From NCBI RefSeq assembly GCF_051842935.1, contig NZ_JBPXRR010000001.1, positions 186,001 to 250,000 of the forward strand: DNA of 64,000 nt. Direction: 5' to 3'. The translations under genes and the position numbers were made by a program. Positions 1 to 8,723 of the stretch are shown piece by piece. The stretch is from Pseudalkalibacillus sp051842935 (GTDB lineage Bacteria; Bacillota; Bacilli; Bacillales; Fictibacillaceae). Positions within the stretch are counted from its first letter, which is position 1. Every line of letters begins with the position of its first letter. The notes under the pieces are model-generated. The model was not told the DNA's origin, did not search any database, and saw nothing but the letters and a program-made list of their open reading frames with translations.

Positions 1-1695
1 GCTTCCGCAGTGTTAGCGACGAGTATGCTCCTATCTGCAATGGGTGGAGCGAGTGGTGCCGATTTTGAAAAGAAAGTGTCAAAAAACCCGGAATTGCCTG
101 CAGCAATGGTGAACATGAACAACAACAAGGTGTTCGACAACCTTGAATCCATGCTGAAGCAGAAATCAGAATCTGAGACGATCGACGTGATCGTCCAGTT
201 CGATAAATCGATGGCGAGTGAGAAGGCCCACAAAGCGGTGATGAAACGCCTCGGTAAATTCAAGACAAAGCATGTCTTTTCAAACGCTTTGAACGGGGTA
301 GCTGTCACTCTGACCAAGAAACAAATTGAAAAGCTTGAGAAACTGCCTTTCGTCAAATCCATCGAGCATGATGCTCAAATCCAAACCTTGAACGGTACAG
401 CAAACAAATGGTTTGGAACAGAAAAAGCACGTGGTGACTTCGGTCTTACAGGAAACAGCGATGGAAACGAAAACACGTATTCAAAAGATGACCAAGTCGT
501 AGCGGTCATTGATACCGGAATCGACGGAAACCACGTTGACTTGGATGAAGGAAAAGTCATCGGTTGGAAGGACCTGGTCAATAATCGGACAACTCCTTAT
601 GATGACAACGGACATGGTACACACGTTGCCAGTACGGTAGCAGGTGATGGAGATGGGAATCCGACTCATAAAGGTGTTGCACCTGGAGCGGCTCTTGTCG
701 GGATAAAAGTATTGAATGCACAGGGAAGCGGAAGCATGAGTACCGTTACAGCCGGGATCGATTGGGCAGTAGCGAACAAAGATGTATATGGAATTGAAGT
801 GTTGAGCTTGAGCCTTGGGACTTCTGGAAGCTCAGATGGGACAGACTCTACCTCTGTAGCGGTCAACAATGCAGTTGACGCAGGACTCGTCGTCACAGTT
901 GCAGCTGGAAACGATGGACCAGGCAAGAAGACGATCGGATCTCCTGGAGCAGCAGAAAAGGCGATTACAGTCGGGGCAGGTGCTGACCTTGGAGAAGGCG
1001 GTTTCTTCCTTGCAGACTTCTCAAGTCGTGGTACAACAGCGGATGGCCGTATCAAGCCGGATATCTTTGCACCTGGCTACAACATTACAGCTGCTCAAAC
1101 GAACACTTCAAGTGGCTATGTAACGTATAGTGGAACGAGTATGGCTACACCGTTCACGGCTGGTACGATTGCATTGATGCTCGATGCAAACCCAGGATTG
1201 ACGCCGACTGATGTGAAAAACATCCTATCCAACACGGCTGAAGATTGGGGTCCAGCAGGTAAGGACATCGACTATGGTCATGGACGCCTGGACGGATATG
1301 AAGCGATCAAGGATGCTGGAGGCTTGAGCGGCACGAACATCGCGACTCCGAATCACTTCGCGGAGCAAGACTCTCTAGGTGGTACGGGTAGTGAAGACAC
1401 GTACCAGTTCACAGTGAACAACACGAACTATCCGACAGCCGTTACGATGATCATCCCGAACTGGACAGCAAGCTGGTGGTTCGGCGGATCTCCTGACTTC
1501 GACGTTTACTTGTACGACCCATCCGGTGTACAAGTAGCGAAGGCGGAAGGAACGAAGCGTCAAGAAACACTTACGTTCACACCGACACAGACAGGAACTT
1601 ACACACTGAAGGTTTCTTCTTACAGCGGCAGCGGCTCCTACTATGTTGACTTGAGCGCTGGTACGAACGGTTTGACACAGACTTCCAACCAATAA
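1..1695 (+). CDS. Secreted subtilisin-like serine protease (S8), 5' end outside window
   Basis: Extracellular endopeptidase of the subtilase family. The reading frame is open to base 1 and its first residues look like the end of a signal peptide (small and hydrophobic, ending GGASGA), so the true start lies upstream; the GTG at 10 is not the start. Numbering from base 10: an I9-type inhibitory propeptide spans about 57-125; the catalytic triad is Asp168 (VIDTGID), His202 (GHGTHVA) and Ser377 (SGTSMATP); a C-terminal pre-peptidase (PPC-like) beta domain covers about 460-555. It is one of three secreted proteases in the window (with the M6 and M4 enzymes). A strong terminator follows directly. 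The family call is secure; substrate preference cannot be read from the sequence. Confidence 0.93.
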   Translation, partial: ASAVLATSMLLSAMGGASGADFEKKVSKNPELPAAMVNMNNNKVFDNLESMLKQKSESETIDVIVQFDKSMASEKAHKAVMKRLGKFKTKHVFSNALNGVAVTLTKKQIEKLEKLPFVKSIEHDAQIQTLNGTANKWFGTEKARGDFGLTGNSDGNENTYSKDDQVVAVIDTGIDGNHVDLDEGKVIGWKDLVNNRTTPYDDNGHGTHVASTVAGDGDGNPTHKGVAPGAALVGIKVLNAQGSGSMSTVTAGIDWAVANKDVYGIEVLSLSLGTSGSSDGTDSTSVAVNNAVDAGLVVTVAAGNDGPGKKTIGSPGAAEKAITVGAGADLGEGGFFLADFSSRGTTADGRIKPDIFAPGYNITAAQTNTSSGYVTYSGTSMATPFTAGTIALMLDANPGLTPTDVKNILSNTAEDWGPAGKDIDYGHGRLDGYEAIKDAGGLSGTNIATPNHFAEQDSLGGTGSEDTYQFTVNNTNYPTAVTMIIPNWTASWWFGGSPDFDVYLYDPSGVQVAKAEGTKRQETLTFTPTQTGTYTLKVSSYSGSGSYYVDLSAGTNGLTQTSNQ

Positions 1696-1703
1696 TTTTG
1701 ACG

Positions 1704-1741
1704 AAAAAAAGAGATGGTCCCAAGAGGGATCATCTCTTTTA
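1704..1741 (+). terminator. Intrinsic terminator of the subtilase gene
   Basis: Inverted repeat AAAGAGATG-GTCCC / GGATCATCTCTTT with a short loop and T-rich 3' end, starting 8 bases after the stop codon. Confidence 0.85.
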
Positions 1742-1793
1742 TCATGTCGAAAAACGTATTATTTCCCAGGAAAAAGATGGCTTCCGTCGTATC

Positions 1794-2813
1794 TTAAGAT
1801 GCATCTGCTGTGTTTCTAGTACGGTTCATATATTTCTGCAGCAGATTCGTTCTCAGTTCAATCAGTGGTTGTGCAACCGTGATAATCGGTTTGGAAGCTA
1901 AGAGCAATGTGACCGCCGCTGCAAGAGCGAGGAATAACACATAGCTTCCTGTGTCCTGAATCGCATCATAGAACGGAGTGATCGAGAACAGCTTGACGAC
2001 GAATCCATGTAAAAGATATACATAAAGTGTTCTTCCGCCCATATGGGTAAAGAATAGTTGACGTCTTGGTACAAGTGCCATGAAGCTGAATGTCGCGATG
2101 AACATCAATCCATACATGAGCAGTCTGATGAGAATCGCTTGTTCTGCGCCTACGCCCAACTCCTCATAAGAGGACGAAGCGAGGAGCCACTCTTTTGCCG
2201 CATCTGGAAAGAAGAAGTAATAGCTGATCAGCATACTTGCGAAAATGGCACCTGACGCGATTCGCACATCTGTACGAAGCAGCGCGTAGAAGTGTTCCTT
2301 TTTCAAGTAATAGCCCAATAAGAATACCGGGAAGAACACGAATGTTCTAGATAGGCTGAGAAACGTTCCGATATCTTGAATATAACCTGCGACAAGTCCG
2401 ATCGCGAGTGCAATGACCAATGGATACTTCATGCGTGCGAACACGAAGAGCAATACATTCCAAAGCACCATACTGAGTAAGAACCACAATGTCCAGTACG
2501 GATCGAACAATGTGAATGTTTCACTACCATTTTTCACCGTATAAAAGGCGAAGTAGATCATTTGGAAAATGAAATACGGAATCAGGATTTTCTTGAAAAT
2601 CTTCTTCAGATAGCCTTCCTTCAAAATGCTTTTCGAGAAGAAGCCGGCGATCAATATGAAAGCAGGCATATGGAACGTGTAGATGAAGTTGTATACTGTA
2701 TATAACACATCGCTGTTTGACTTATGCGGACTGATGAAGTGTCCGAACACCACAAGAAAAATCAATATGAATTTTGCATTGTCAAAGTAATACTCACGCT
2801 TTTGTTTATTCAT
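1794..2813 (-). CDS. Acyltransferase family 3 membrane protein
   Basis: Integral membrane acyltransferase (339 residues, about ten hydrophobic segments) of the type that O-acylates surface sugars. The N-terminus carries the family signature: a tyrosine/asparagine-rich start, then a first membrane segment with a conserved His (LVVFGHFISP), and further on FHMPAFILIAGFF. The start at 2813 is chosen because GGAGG lies 8 bases upstream and because the protein then begins just before the first conserved segment; an in-frame ATG at 2939 would add 42 residues unlike the family. It could modify an exopolysaccharide such as the one made by the 5.2-8.4 kb operon (IcaC belongs to the same superfamily), but it is not in that operon, so this is inference. 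Confidence 0.8.
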   Translation of the reverse strand: MNKQKREYYFDNAKFILIFLVVFGHFISPHKSNSDVLYTVYNFIYTFHMPAFILIAGFFSKSILKEGYLKKIFKKILIPYFIFQMIYFAFYTVKNGSETFTLFDPYWTLWFLLSMVLWNVLLFVFARMKYPLVIALAIGLVAGYIQDIGTFLSLSRTFVFFPVFLLGYYLKKEHFYALLRTDVRIASGAIFASMLISYYFFFPDAAKEWLLASSSYEELGVGAEQAILIRLLMYGLMFIATFSFMALVPRRQLFFTHMGGRTLYVYLLHGFVVKLFSITPFYDAIQDTGSYVLFLALAAAVTLLLASKPIITVAQPLIELRTNLLQKYMNRTRNTADAS

Positions 2814-3019
2814 AATCTTAGCCTCCAAGTTGTCTGAAAAAATTTGTGCAATCATTAAAAACGAAGTATGCTGTGATTTAACATACCCCGTCAGATTATG
2901 AATCAATCGTTTGTCACCTAATTTATTCGAAATTGTCATCTGTTTTTGGACGTCTGTAAATGAGTTTTAACATCTATGCTCATTTTGTAATAAATGTAAA
3001 CAAAGAAAGAGGGGTCAAT

Positions 3020-3940
3020 ATGGAAAAAACGCGCAATCTTCTATACATTCCAGGACCATTTTCGTTCGATCACACGTTCCAACGCCATCATCGGACGACC
3101 GATACATTGAAAACGATGGTCGTGAAACGGGAAGAAAACCGTTTCATTAAATGGATCCACCTTGGTGATGAAGCATTTCTTTTGGATGCATCCATTCAAA
3201 ATGAAGAAGACGGAATTTCCATTCAATTGAACAGAAATGTTTCGGAAACGCAGATGGAGGCTCTTCATCACCATCTCCATCGCATGTTTGGTGTAGGAAA
3301 TTCTCTGAATGCGTTTTATGAGCATTTGAAGACGAATGATAGACTGAATGGGCTGATTAAGCAGTTCCATGGCATGCGGGTGATTACGAATCCGGACCTG
3401 TTTGAAACGACAGTGGATACGATCATCGGTCAGCAAGTGAATTTAAAGTTCGCCGCTACGTTAAAAGAAAGGCTTGTCAGATTGGCGGGAGAGGTGAAGG
3501 AATACGAAGGGGATGACCTTTATCTGTTTCCTACTGCCGAAAAAGTGGCTATGCTCGATTACGAAGACCTGCGTGCGTTATCTTTCAGTCAGCGAAAATC
3601 GGAATATATCATTGATTTCGCGAGACTTGTTGCGAATGGAGAGATTGATCTGGATGCTTTGTGGGCGATGTCCAATCAAGAAATCATTGACCGTTTGCTT
3701 CCATTAAGGGGAATCGGCGTTTGGACGATCGAATGCTTGATGTTGTTCGGGCTTAACCGGGCGGATGTTTTGCCAGCTGCAGATATCGGTCTGAGAAATG
3801 CGGTGAAAATGCTTTATGGGACAGAAAAACAACCGAAAACGGAGGAAATCCGTCTGTTAGCGGAAAAAGAAGATTGGAACCCATGGGAAAGTTACATCAC
3901 TTTCTATCTCTGGCAGTACTTGAATACGATGGGGAAATGA
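3020..3940 (+). CDS. alkA: DNA-3-methyladenine glycosylase II, AlkA type
   Basis: Base-excision repair enzyme that removes alkylated bases. The 306-residue protein has an AlkA_N-like beta domain, then an HhH-GPD domain: hairpin PLRGIGVWTIECLM followed by the catalytic aspartate in AADIGLRNA. No iron-sulfur cluster cysteines are present, as expected for AlkA. The ATG at 3020 is preferred over an in-frame ATG at 2960 because of the AGAGGGG ribosome binding site just before it. It is transcribed away from the acyltransferase gene and converges on the 3D-domain protein gene. An array of 21-bp repeats begins shortly after the stop. Confidence 0.85.
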   Translation: MEKTRNLLYIPGPFSFDHTFQRHHRTTDTLKTMVVKREENRFIKWIHLGDEAFLLDASIQNEEDGISIQLNRNVSETQMEALHHHLHRMFGVGNSLNAFYEHLKTNDRLNGLIKQFHGMRVITNPDLFETTVDTIIGQQVNLKFAATLKERLVRLAGEVKEYEGDDLYLFPTAEKVAMLDYEDLRALSFSQRKSEYIIDFARLVANGEIDLDALWAMSNQEIIDRLLPLRGIGVWTIECLMLFGLNRADVLPAADIGLRNAVKMLYGTEKQPKTEEIRLLAEKEDWNPWESYITFYLWQYLNTMGK

Positions 3941-3954
3941 GCCGGAGTGGTGGG

Positions 3955-4070
3955 TTTTGTAAAAATTCGGGTTTGTTTTGGAAAAAGGGTGCTCCGTTTT
4001 AGAAAAACGGAGCTTCATTTTAGAAAAATAGGGCATGGTTTTGTAAAAACGCAGCATCGTTTTTGAAAAT
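3955..4070 (-). repeat. Degenerate tandem array, exact 21-bp period, six units (family A)
   Basis: TTTTNNAAAA(A) cores begin at 3955, 3976, 3997, 4018, 4039 and 4060, exactly 21 bases apart; the roughly 10 bases between cores vary. Read on the minus strand each unit is TTTTTACAAAAC-like, the same family as at 35149 and 57447. It lies between alkA and the convergent wall-protein gene, 31 bases beyond the terminator of the latter. Because 21 is a multiple of three it leaves a spurious open frame repeating F-S/Y-K-T. Confidence 0.9.
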
Positions 4071-4100
4071 AGTAAGAACTACCTAAGCCAACTCCACATA

Positions 4101-4135
4101 AAAAGGCTGCTCCACGATCGGAGCAGCCTTTCTTT
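4101..4135. terminator. Bidirectional terminator between convergent genes
   Basis: AAAGGCTGCTCC-acgat-CGGAGCAGCCTTTC: a 12-bp stem flanked by A and T runs, so it can act on both strands. It sits just past the stop of the minus-strand 3D-domain gene. Confidence 0.9.
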
Positions 4136-4147
4136 CACCTTAAACTA

Positions 4148-5023
4148 TTAATTTAAAATTGTTACCTCAACATTTTGGCGACCAAAGTTTACTGCAGCAT
4201 CTTTAGATTGCATGTAAAGATCGATGCGGTTTCCTTTGATTGCACCACCTGTATCGCCAGCAATTGCGCGACCATAACCTTCAACATATACCTCAGTTCC
4301 TAGAGGGATGACATTCGGGTCGACTGCAATCACTTTTTGATCAGGGTTTGCATTCAAGTCGATACCTGTAGCGGTTACACCTGAGCAACCATCACAATTT
4401 GCTGTATAAGCTGTCGCTTCCATCGTCATTGTTGCTTTTTCTTCATCTGCTTTTGCTGTTTCTGCTTCTTCTGGTTCAGAAGATTCTTGTGTTGTTTCTT
4501 CTTTAGCTGGTTCAGCTTTTGCTGTTTCTTTTAAGTCGAATAAAGCGGCTTTCGTTTCAGGACCTACAATTCCATCCACTACTAAACTATTATTCTGCTG
4601 GAATTTCTCAACAGCTTGTTGAGTCAACGGGCCATAGATTCCATCTACATGGTAGTTATAGAGCTTCAATTCAGCCAAGTGCTTTTGCAAGTGCTCGACT
4701 GCTTTACCTTCATCACCACGTTGGATCAATGCTGTTGCTTCTTCTAGAACATCTGCTGTTTTTTGGTCTACCGTACCTGTCGGTGTCATGTTGTAGTCTT
4801 TTTGGAAGGCTTTGACGCCTTTATGAGTGATGTCACCGAAATATCCGGTAGTTTTATGGTAATCGAAGAATCCTAGTTCTTTCAGGTCCTGTTGAATGGT
4901 GTGGACATCTTCATGCCACATGTTCTTTTTAAGGGGCTTGTCCAGTTCAGCCGCTTGAGTAGCTGTAGGTGCAAGGACAGCAGTTCCTGCTAGCGCTACA
5001 GTAAGTGCAAGTTTCTTAAACAT
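4148..5023 (-). CDS. Secreted peptidoglycan-binding 3D-domain protein (YocH/YabE-like)
   Basis: Exported cell-wall protein of 291 residues, probably a wall hydrolase. Signal peptide at 1-24 (cut near TQAAE); two PG_binding_1 domains at about 30-95 and 98-165 (each with a YFGD/IYGP-type turn); a Glu/Ala/Lys-rich linker at about 168-200; and a C-terminal 3D domain with the three conserved aspartates (VDPNVIPLGT, AGDTGGAIKG, RIDLY). The family resembles lytic transglycosylases such as MltA in its fold. In the YocH family the binding domains are usually LysM, so the PG_binding_1 pair is a variant. AAAGGAGGG precedes the ATG. Confidence 0.88.
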   Translation of the reverse strand: MFKKLALTVALAGTAVLAPTATQAAELDKPLKKNMWHEDVHTIQQDLKELGFFDYHKTTGYFGDITHKGVKAFQKDYNMTPTGTVDQKTADVLEEATALIQRGDEGKAVEHLQKHLAELKLYNYHVDGIYGPLTQQAVEKFQQNNSLVVDGIVGPETKAALFDLKETAKAEPAKEETTQESSEPEEAETAKADEEKATMTMEATAYTANCDGCSGVTATGIDLNANPDQKVIAVDPNVIPLGTEVYVEGYGRAIAGDTGGAIKGNRIDLYMQSKDAAVNFGRQNVEVTILN

Positions 5024-5179
5024 ATAGAAGGTTCCCTCCTTTGAAGTATGAACGCCTGTTTATGACGTCCCAATTGCACATTCTACTAGCTCAATATGAC
5101 ATGACAATAATAGTGCAGTTACATTGAGATTACGATTAGACTACAGAGGGGAGGAGGGTCTGTCATTTTTCACACAATT

Positions 5180-5211
5180 AAAAAAGAGGCCGAACAGAAT
5201 CAGCCTCTTAA
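5180..5211 (-). terminator. Terminator of the exopolysaccharide operon
   Basis: On the minus strand AAGAGGC, an 11-base loop, GCCTCTT, then a run of T; it overlaps the last codon of the deacetylase gene. Confidence 0.8.
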
Positions 5212-6137
5212 TCGTTTATCTTATTTTTAAAATCAATCAGACTATCTTCAGGAAACACTTCTTTTCTGGGGATTTCATACATAGCCATCCCAGGTTTAGC
5301 ATTCTTATAATTTGTAGTAAATGCCATCTTAAACCCTAACTTCTTTAGAGCTTTAATTGTTTTTTTGTCATATGCTCCAAATGGATAAGCGAAAGCGTGG
5401 TTACGCCCCTCTAAATTTTTCAAACTGTAGGCAAGATCATTTGAAATTTCTTTCCTATTTTTATGGATTAAATAGGGTGTTCCTTCTGTTGTGCGTTTAT
5501 GGAAGTTATAGGTATGACTTTGGAAATCGAAAACATCACAACTCTTATTTAGTTCATCCAAACTGAAATATTGATGCTTTTCACTCTTATACGTTTTCCT
5601 ATGTGTAGTTATTGCTCCAGTTATTATGAAGTTTAACGCCTTAAAGTCATACTTCTTTAAAATGGGATAAACTTCTGTGTAATTATCTTTATATCCATCA
5701 TCAAAGGTTAAGAGCACGCTTTTCTTAGGGACCTTTAACCGTCCCTCCATAAACATTAGAAATTCTTTTGCGGTCAAGGTTGTATAATTTTCTTCATGTA
5801 AAAACTGCATCTGTTCAAGGAAATTTGATTTCGGTATGATTGTTTTCTTTAGATGTAGATCGTCAGTAAGATGTTCCGATACTATCTTTTTTTCCTCAAT
5901 GATTCTATGATACATCAATACAGGTACCTCAATTGCTTCATTACCCTTTTGCACATCAAATTGTCGGACTTCTTCTGTCCATTCTTGGCACTCTGACAAG
6001 CCTAAGCTTTTATTCTTCGGGAATAAGTTGTCATCCGAAAAAGCTTGGACAAAATCATCGTAAAAAAGAAGGCTAATGAGACATACAAAGCAGATGAATG
6101 AAAGAATGAAAGCCATATTCACGATAATCTTTTTCAT
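5208..6137 (-). CDS. Membrane-anchored polysaccharide deacetylase (NodB fold, PgaB/IcaB-like)
   Basis: Probably removes N-acetyl groups from a secreted amino-sugar polymer. Of 309 residues, 1-25 form an uncleaved membrane anchor; the NodB domain runs from about 75 to 300. Visible motifs are MT1 (LLTFDDGYKDNY, the two aspartates), MT2 (SHTYNFH, in place of the common SHTxxH) and MT3 (FAYPFGAYD). It is the last gene of an operon with GH16 and GT2 genes, with a 42-bp gap after the glycosyltransferase. Together they suggest a poly-N-acetylglucosamine-like matrix, although the polymer is not proven. The gene is clearly more A+T-rich than those flanking the operon, consistent with transfer. Confidence 0.85.
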   Translation of the reverse strand: MKKIIVNMAFILSFICFVCLISLLFYDDFVQAFSDDNLFPKNKSLGLSECQEWTEEVRQFDVQKGNEAIEVPVLMYHRIIEEKKIVSEHLTDDLHLKKTIIPKSNFLEQMQFLHEENYTTLTAKEFLMFMEGRLKVPKKSVLLTFDDGYKDNYTEVYPILKKYDFKALNFIITGAITTHRKTYKSEKHQYFSLDELNKSCDVFDFQSHTYNFHKRTTEGTPYLIHKNRKEISNDLAYSLKNLEGRNHAFAYPFGAYDKKTIKALKKLGFKMAFTTNYKNAKPGMAMYEIPRKEVFPEDSLIDFKNKIND

Positions 6138-6179
6138 GAATCATCTCTCCTTAAGTAGCGTATCTATCTCATAAATGTT

Positions 6180-7517
6180 TTAGTTAAAATCTACATTCGA
6201 GCCAATACGTTTAGACACATACCAAGCCTCTTTATTTTTAAAATAGAAAATCGTGCCAGCGACAACAAACACAACACTTAACATTCGATAAGTAAGAACT
6301 TCAAAAGGAATGAACAGAAATATTCTGAGATAATTCATACCTGAATATTTTACCCCGAACCTTCTACTGACAATAATAGTTGCGATATTCTGGTAGTTTG
6401 ACATCATCACAGTAATTGTAAATAAAGCTACAGCTACCATGTAGTGATCTGGATTGAGAAAAATCATTATGGGGATTAGTAGTAGTGCAAAAGAATTCAG
6501 CGTACCGAGTAATAGAGAATCAATAAGAAAAAATATGGATAATCGTATGCCAAGTTTTCTGAAGAAGGATTTTTTGAAGTAAAATACACAGTCTACAAAT
6601 GCTTTTTGCCATCTAATTCTTTGATTGTATAAATCCTTAATGGTTTCGGGGCATTCTGTGTAACAAATAGCTTGTGGTATAAATAGAAGCGTATGTTGAA
6701 CGTACTCTATATTGGTTTTGATTAATTGATGGAGTCTTAGGGTGATATCCATGTCTTCCCCAACAGTTTGACGAAATCCACCTATGTCATATAGAGCACC
6801 TCTTCGGAAAGCACCAAATGCTCCAGCAATTACAACGATCGATTTCAATCTAGCTTGTGTAAGCTTATGAAGGTAAAACGATGTAAAGTATTGAAGGATT
6901 TGGAAACGAATGACACCCTTTTGTTTAAAAGTAGGCTCGGGCTCTGTATCAATTCCTTTGTAACCTTGCCCAATTTGTACCATACCACCTGCTGCAATTA
7001 CTTTATCATCTTCAAACGCATAATTAATGGCTTGCATTGAATCAGTGTCAAGAACGCTATCAGCATCCAGCGTAATAATGATTTTTTTTGCACTGTACTC
7101 AATTCCTGCATTTAGTGCATCTGCTTTTCCACCATTCTTTTTATCAATACAGTAGATGTTGGGAAATTGTTTGGATTGGTAAACTTCATTAATTTCTTGA
7201 TGAGAAATTCTGACTGCGGGAAGCTTTTTAGACGTGGGCACTAGATGTAATTGTTGGGACAAAACTTCTAAAGTCCTATCAGTGGATCCATCATTAATAA
7301 ATATGGCTTCAAAATTCGTATAGTTCAGATGTAATATACCTTTCAGGCATTGCCGTATCACTTTTTCTTCATTAAATGCTGGAACTAAAATTGAAATGCC
7401 TTTTTCCTTTTCTAAATTTGAAATCAAATTGTTTCTTGCAGTTAATAATGGATAAAAAATATATAGCATTTGGAAGAAGAGGTAAAATATGAACATTATC
7501 ATTGTAATTTCTAACAT
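6180..7517 (-). CDS. Processive membrane glycosyltransferase, GT2 (PgaC/IcaA/cellulose-synthase type)
   Basis: Polymerises a beta-linked polysaccharide from nucleotide sugars and exports it. The 445-residue protein has one N-terminal membrane segment, a cytosolic GT-A domain, and several C-terminal segments. Motifs in order: VPAFNEE, NDGSTDRT, LDADS (metal/UDP binding), EDMDITLRL (the catalytic aspartate region, E-D) and QRIRWQKAF (the QxxRW box diagnostic of processive enzymes). Its ATG shares one base with the stop of the GH16 gene (TAATG on the minus strand), so translation is probably coupled. Hyaluronan, poly-GlcNAc or beta-glucan are all possible products; the neighbouring deacetylase favours GlcNAc. 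Confidence 0.88.
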   Translation of the reverse strand: MLEITMIMFIFYLFFQMLYIFYPLLTARNNLISNLEKEKGISILVPAFNEEKVIRQCLKGILHLNYTNFEAIFINDGSTDRTLEVLSQQLHLVPTSKKLPAVRISHQEINEVYQSKQFPNIYCIDKKNGGKADALNAGIEYSAKKIIITLDADSVLDTDSMQAINYAFEDDKVIAAGGMVQIGQGYKGIDTEPEPTFKQKGVIRFQILQYFTSFYLHKLTQARLKSIVVIAGAFGAFRRGALYDIGGFRQTVGEDMDITLRLHQLIKTNIEYVQHTLLFIPQAICYTECPETIKDLYNQRIRWQKAFVDCVFYFKKSFFRKLGIRLSIFFLIDSLLLGTLNSFALLLIPIMIFLNPDHYMVAVALFTITVMMSNYQNIATIIVSRRFGVKYSGMNYLRIFLFIPFEVLTYRMLSVVFVVAGTIFYFKNKEAWYVSKRIGSNVDFN

Positions 7518-8428
7518 TATAAACCCTCTCCCGTCTGTTGATAAACTCGAATATAGTCAACTTCAAAATATTGAGGGAAGACTGTCGTATCATCAGGACT
7601 ACCAGGCCAATCACCTCCAACAGCAGTATTGACATACAGATACATTTCTTCCTGTGGAACATATTTGTCGGTTTGAAACCGTTCTACGCCATCAATGAAC
7701 CATACGATTTTACTAGGTGTCCACTCAATTCCAAAGGTGTGGAAACCCTTTGAATAATCTGGGCCAAGGTGTGATTTGTATTCGGTAGCCAATTTTCCTT
7801 CTTTATCAGTCCAATGGAGAACCATCCAAGTTTCATCTGGTTTATCTCCCAGCATCTCCATAATGTCTATTTCTGGGAGCCAGACGTCATGCCGATTAGG
7901 TAACATCCAAAAAGCTGGGAATATCCCTTTTCCATAAGGAAGCTTAGCTCTCATTTCAACTTTCCCATATAGAAAACTGAATCTATCTCTTGTATGAATT
8001 GCACCAGAAGTAAAATGGCGACCCTTTTCATTCTCTTCTCTGCTCACGAGCTGTAAAAAGCCATTCTTCAGTTGCACATTTTCGGGTGAATAATATTGTA
8101 ACTCATTATTTTTTTCTGCAACCCAATCTTCTTTCACCCATTTACCTCGGTGTAGTTGAGCTTGGTCAAACTCATCATGCCAAACAAGTTCCCAATCCTT
8201 ATTAGCTTCATCATAATAAATTGGATCTTGTATTCTACTGTGTTGTGGAGTCAGGTTTTGAGAAACAGAGCTTTTAGAAACAAGGTCTGTAGCAAAGACA
8301 GTTTCATTATTACTTGTAATATCGAGATAATTATCACCAAGCCATTTTAGTGCGGGCACGTTCACATAAATAGCTAAACTAAAAACGATTAATAACAATA
8401 TGAGTAATATTTGAAATGCTTTTTTCAT
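7517..8428 (-). CDS. Membrane-anchored glycoside hydrolase family 16 (beta-glucanase/laminarinase type)
   Basis: Cleaves beta-1,3 or mixed beta-glucans, or a related polymer, outside the cell. It has 303 residues: an N-terminal hydrophobic anchor (about 5-25), a linker, then a GH16 domain from about 80 with WHDEF near its start and the catalytic EIDIME motif (nucleophile and acid/base glutamates two turns apart). It is first in a three-gene operon with a polysaccharide synthase and a deacetylase, which suggests it trims, releases or proofreads the polymer. PNAG operons usually carry other hydrolases in this role, so GH16 here is unusual. Confidence 0.85.
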   Translation of the reverse strand: MKKAFQILLILLLIVFSLAIYVNVPALKWLGDNYLDITSNNETVFATDLVSKSSVSQNLTPQHSRIQDPIYYDEANKDWELVWHDEFDQAQLHRGKWVKEDWVAEKNNELQYYSPENVQLKNGFLQLVSREENEKGRHFTSGAIHTRDRFSFLYGKVEMRAKLPYGKGIFPAFWMLPNRHDVWLPEIDIMEMLGDKPDETWMVLHWTDKEGKLATEYKSHLGPDYSKGFHTFGIEWTPSKIVWFIDGVERFQTDKYVPQEEMYLYVNTAVGGDWPGSPDDTTVFPQYFEVDYIRVYQQTGEGL

Positions 8429-8468
8429 TTGGACACGCCCCCGTTCCTTTAAATAGCATATTCAAAAA

Positions 8469-8542
8469 GTTCTTGATTAAGAACAACTGATTAAATGTAT
8501 TATATAACGAACAAACATAATAGTAAAATGGTTTATTTGTTC
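8469..8542 (-). promoter_or_regulatory. Promoter of the exopolysaccharide operon with two inverted repeats
   Basis: On the minus strand a TATAAT box (8499-8504) lies 17 bases from TTTACT (8522-8527), a good sigma-A pair. One perfect inverted repeat, GTTCTT-gatt-AAGAAC (8469-8484), falls just after the expected transcription start. A second, GAACAAA...TTTGTTC (8509-8542), straddles the -35 box. Both contain GAAC/GTTC, and TTATGTTCGTT at about 8566-8576 is a third related half. The placement suits repression by a dedicated regulator that is not encoded next door. Confidence 0.55.
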
Positions 8543-8723
8543 TTTTTTACGAAATTAAGCGATTTATGTTCGTTATTAAGGGTTTTTAATGGAATTTAGA
8601 AGTTTATCTGCGTATTAATTCGTTTTATATAAAGAACGTCTTGTTTTTGTTATTCATAAACATATCAGTTAAAATAAAATTATTACCATATACATCCAAC
8701 GCCATATTATTGGAGGGGTTGTT

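Noticed and set aside
666..1055. Minus-strand frames of 100-150 codons opposite the protease gene, and similar long antisense frames elsewhere (for example 35680-36111, 51991-52479, 52297-52719)
   Set aside because: They lie wholly within well-supported genes, lack ribosome binding sites and have unnatural compositions; they are codon-bias shadows.
3857..4057. Open frames reading F-Y/S-K-T repeats here and at 35107-35405 and 57305-57604
   Set aside because: They are by-products of the 21-bp period (a multiple of three keeps a frame open); no ribosome binding site and no conserved frame between arrays.
8429..8723. A small gene in the A+T-rich stretch upstream of the exopolysaccharide operon
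   Set aside because: Only very short frames without ribosome binding sites; the region is explained as promoter and operators.
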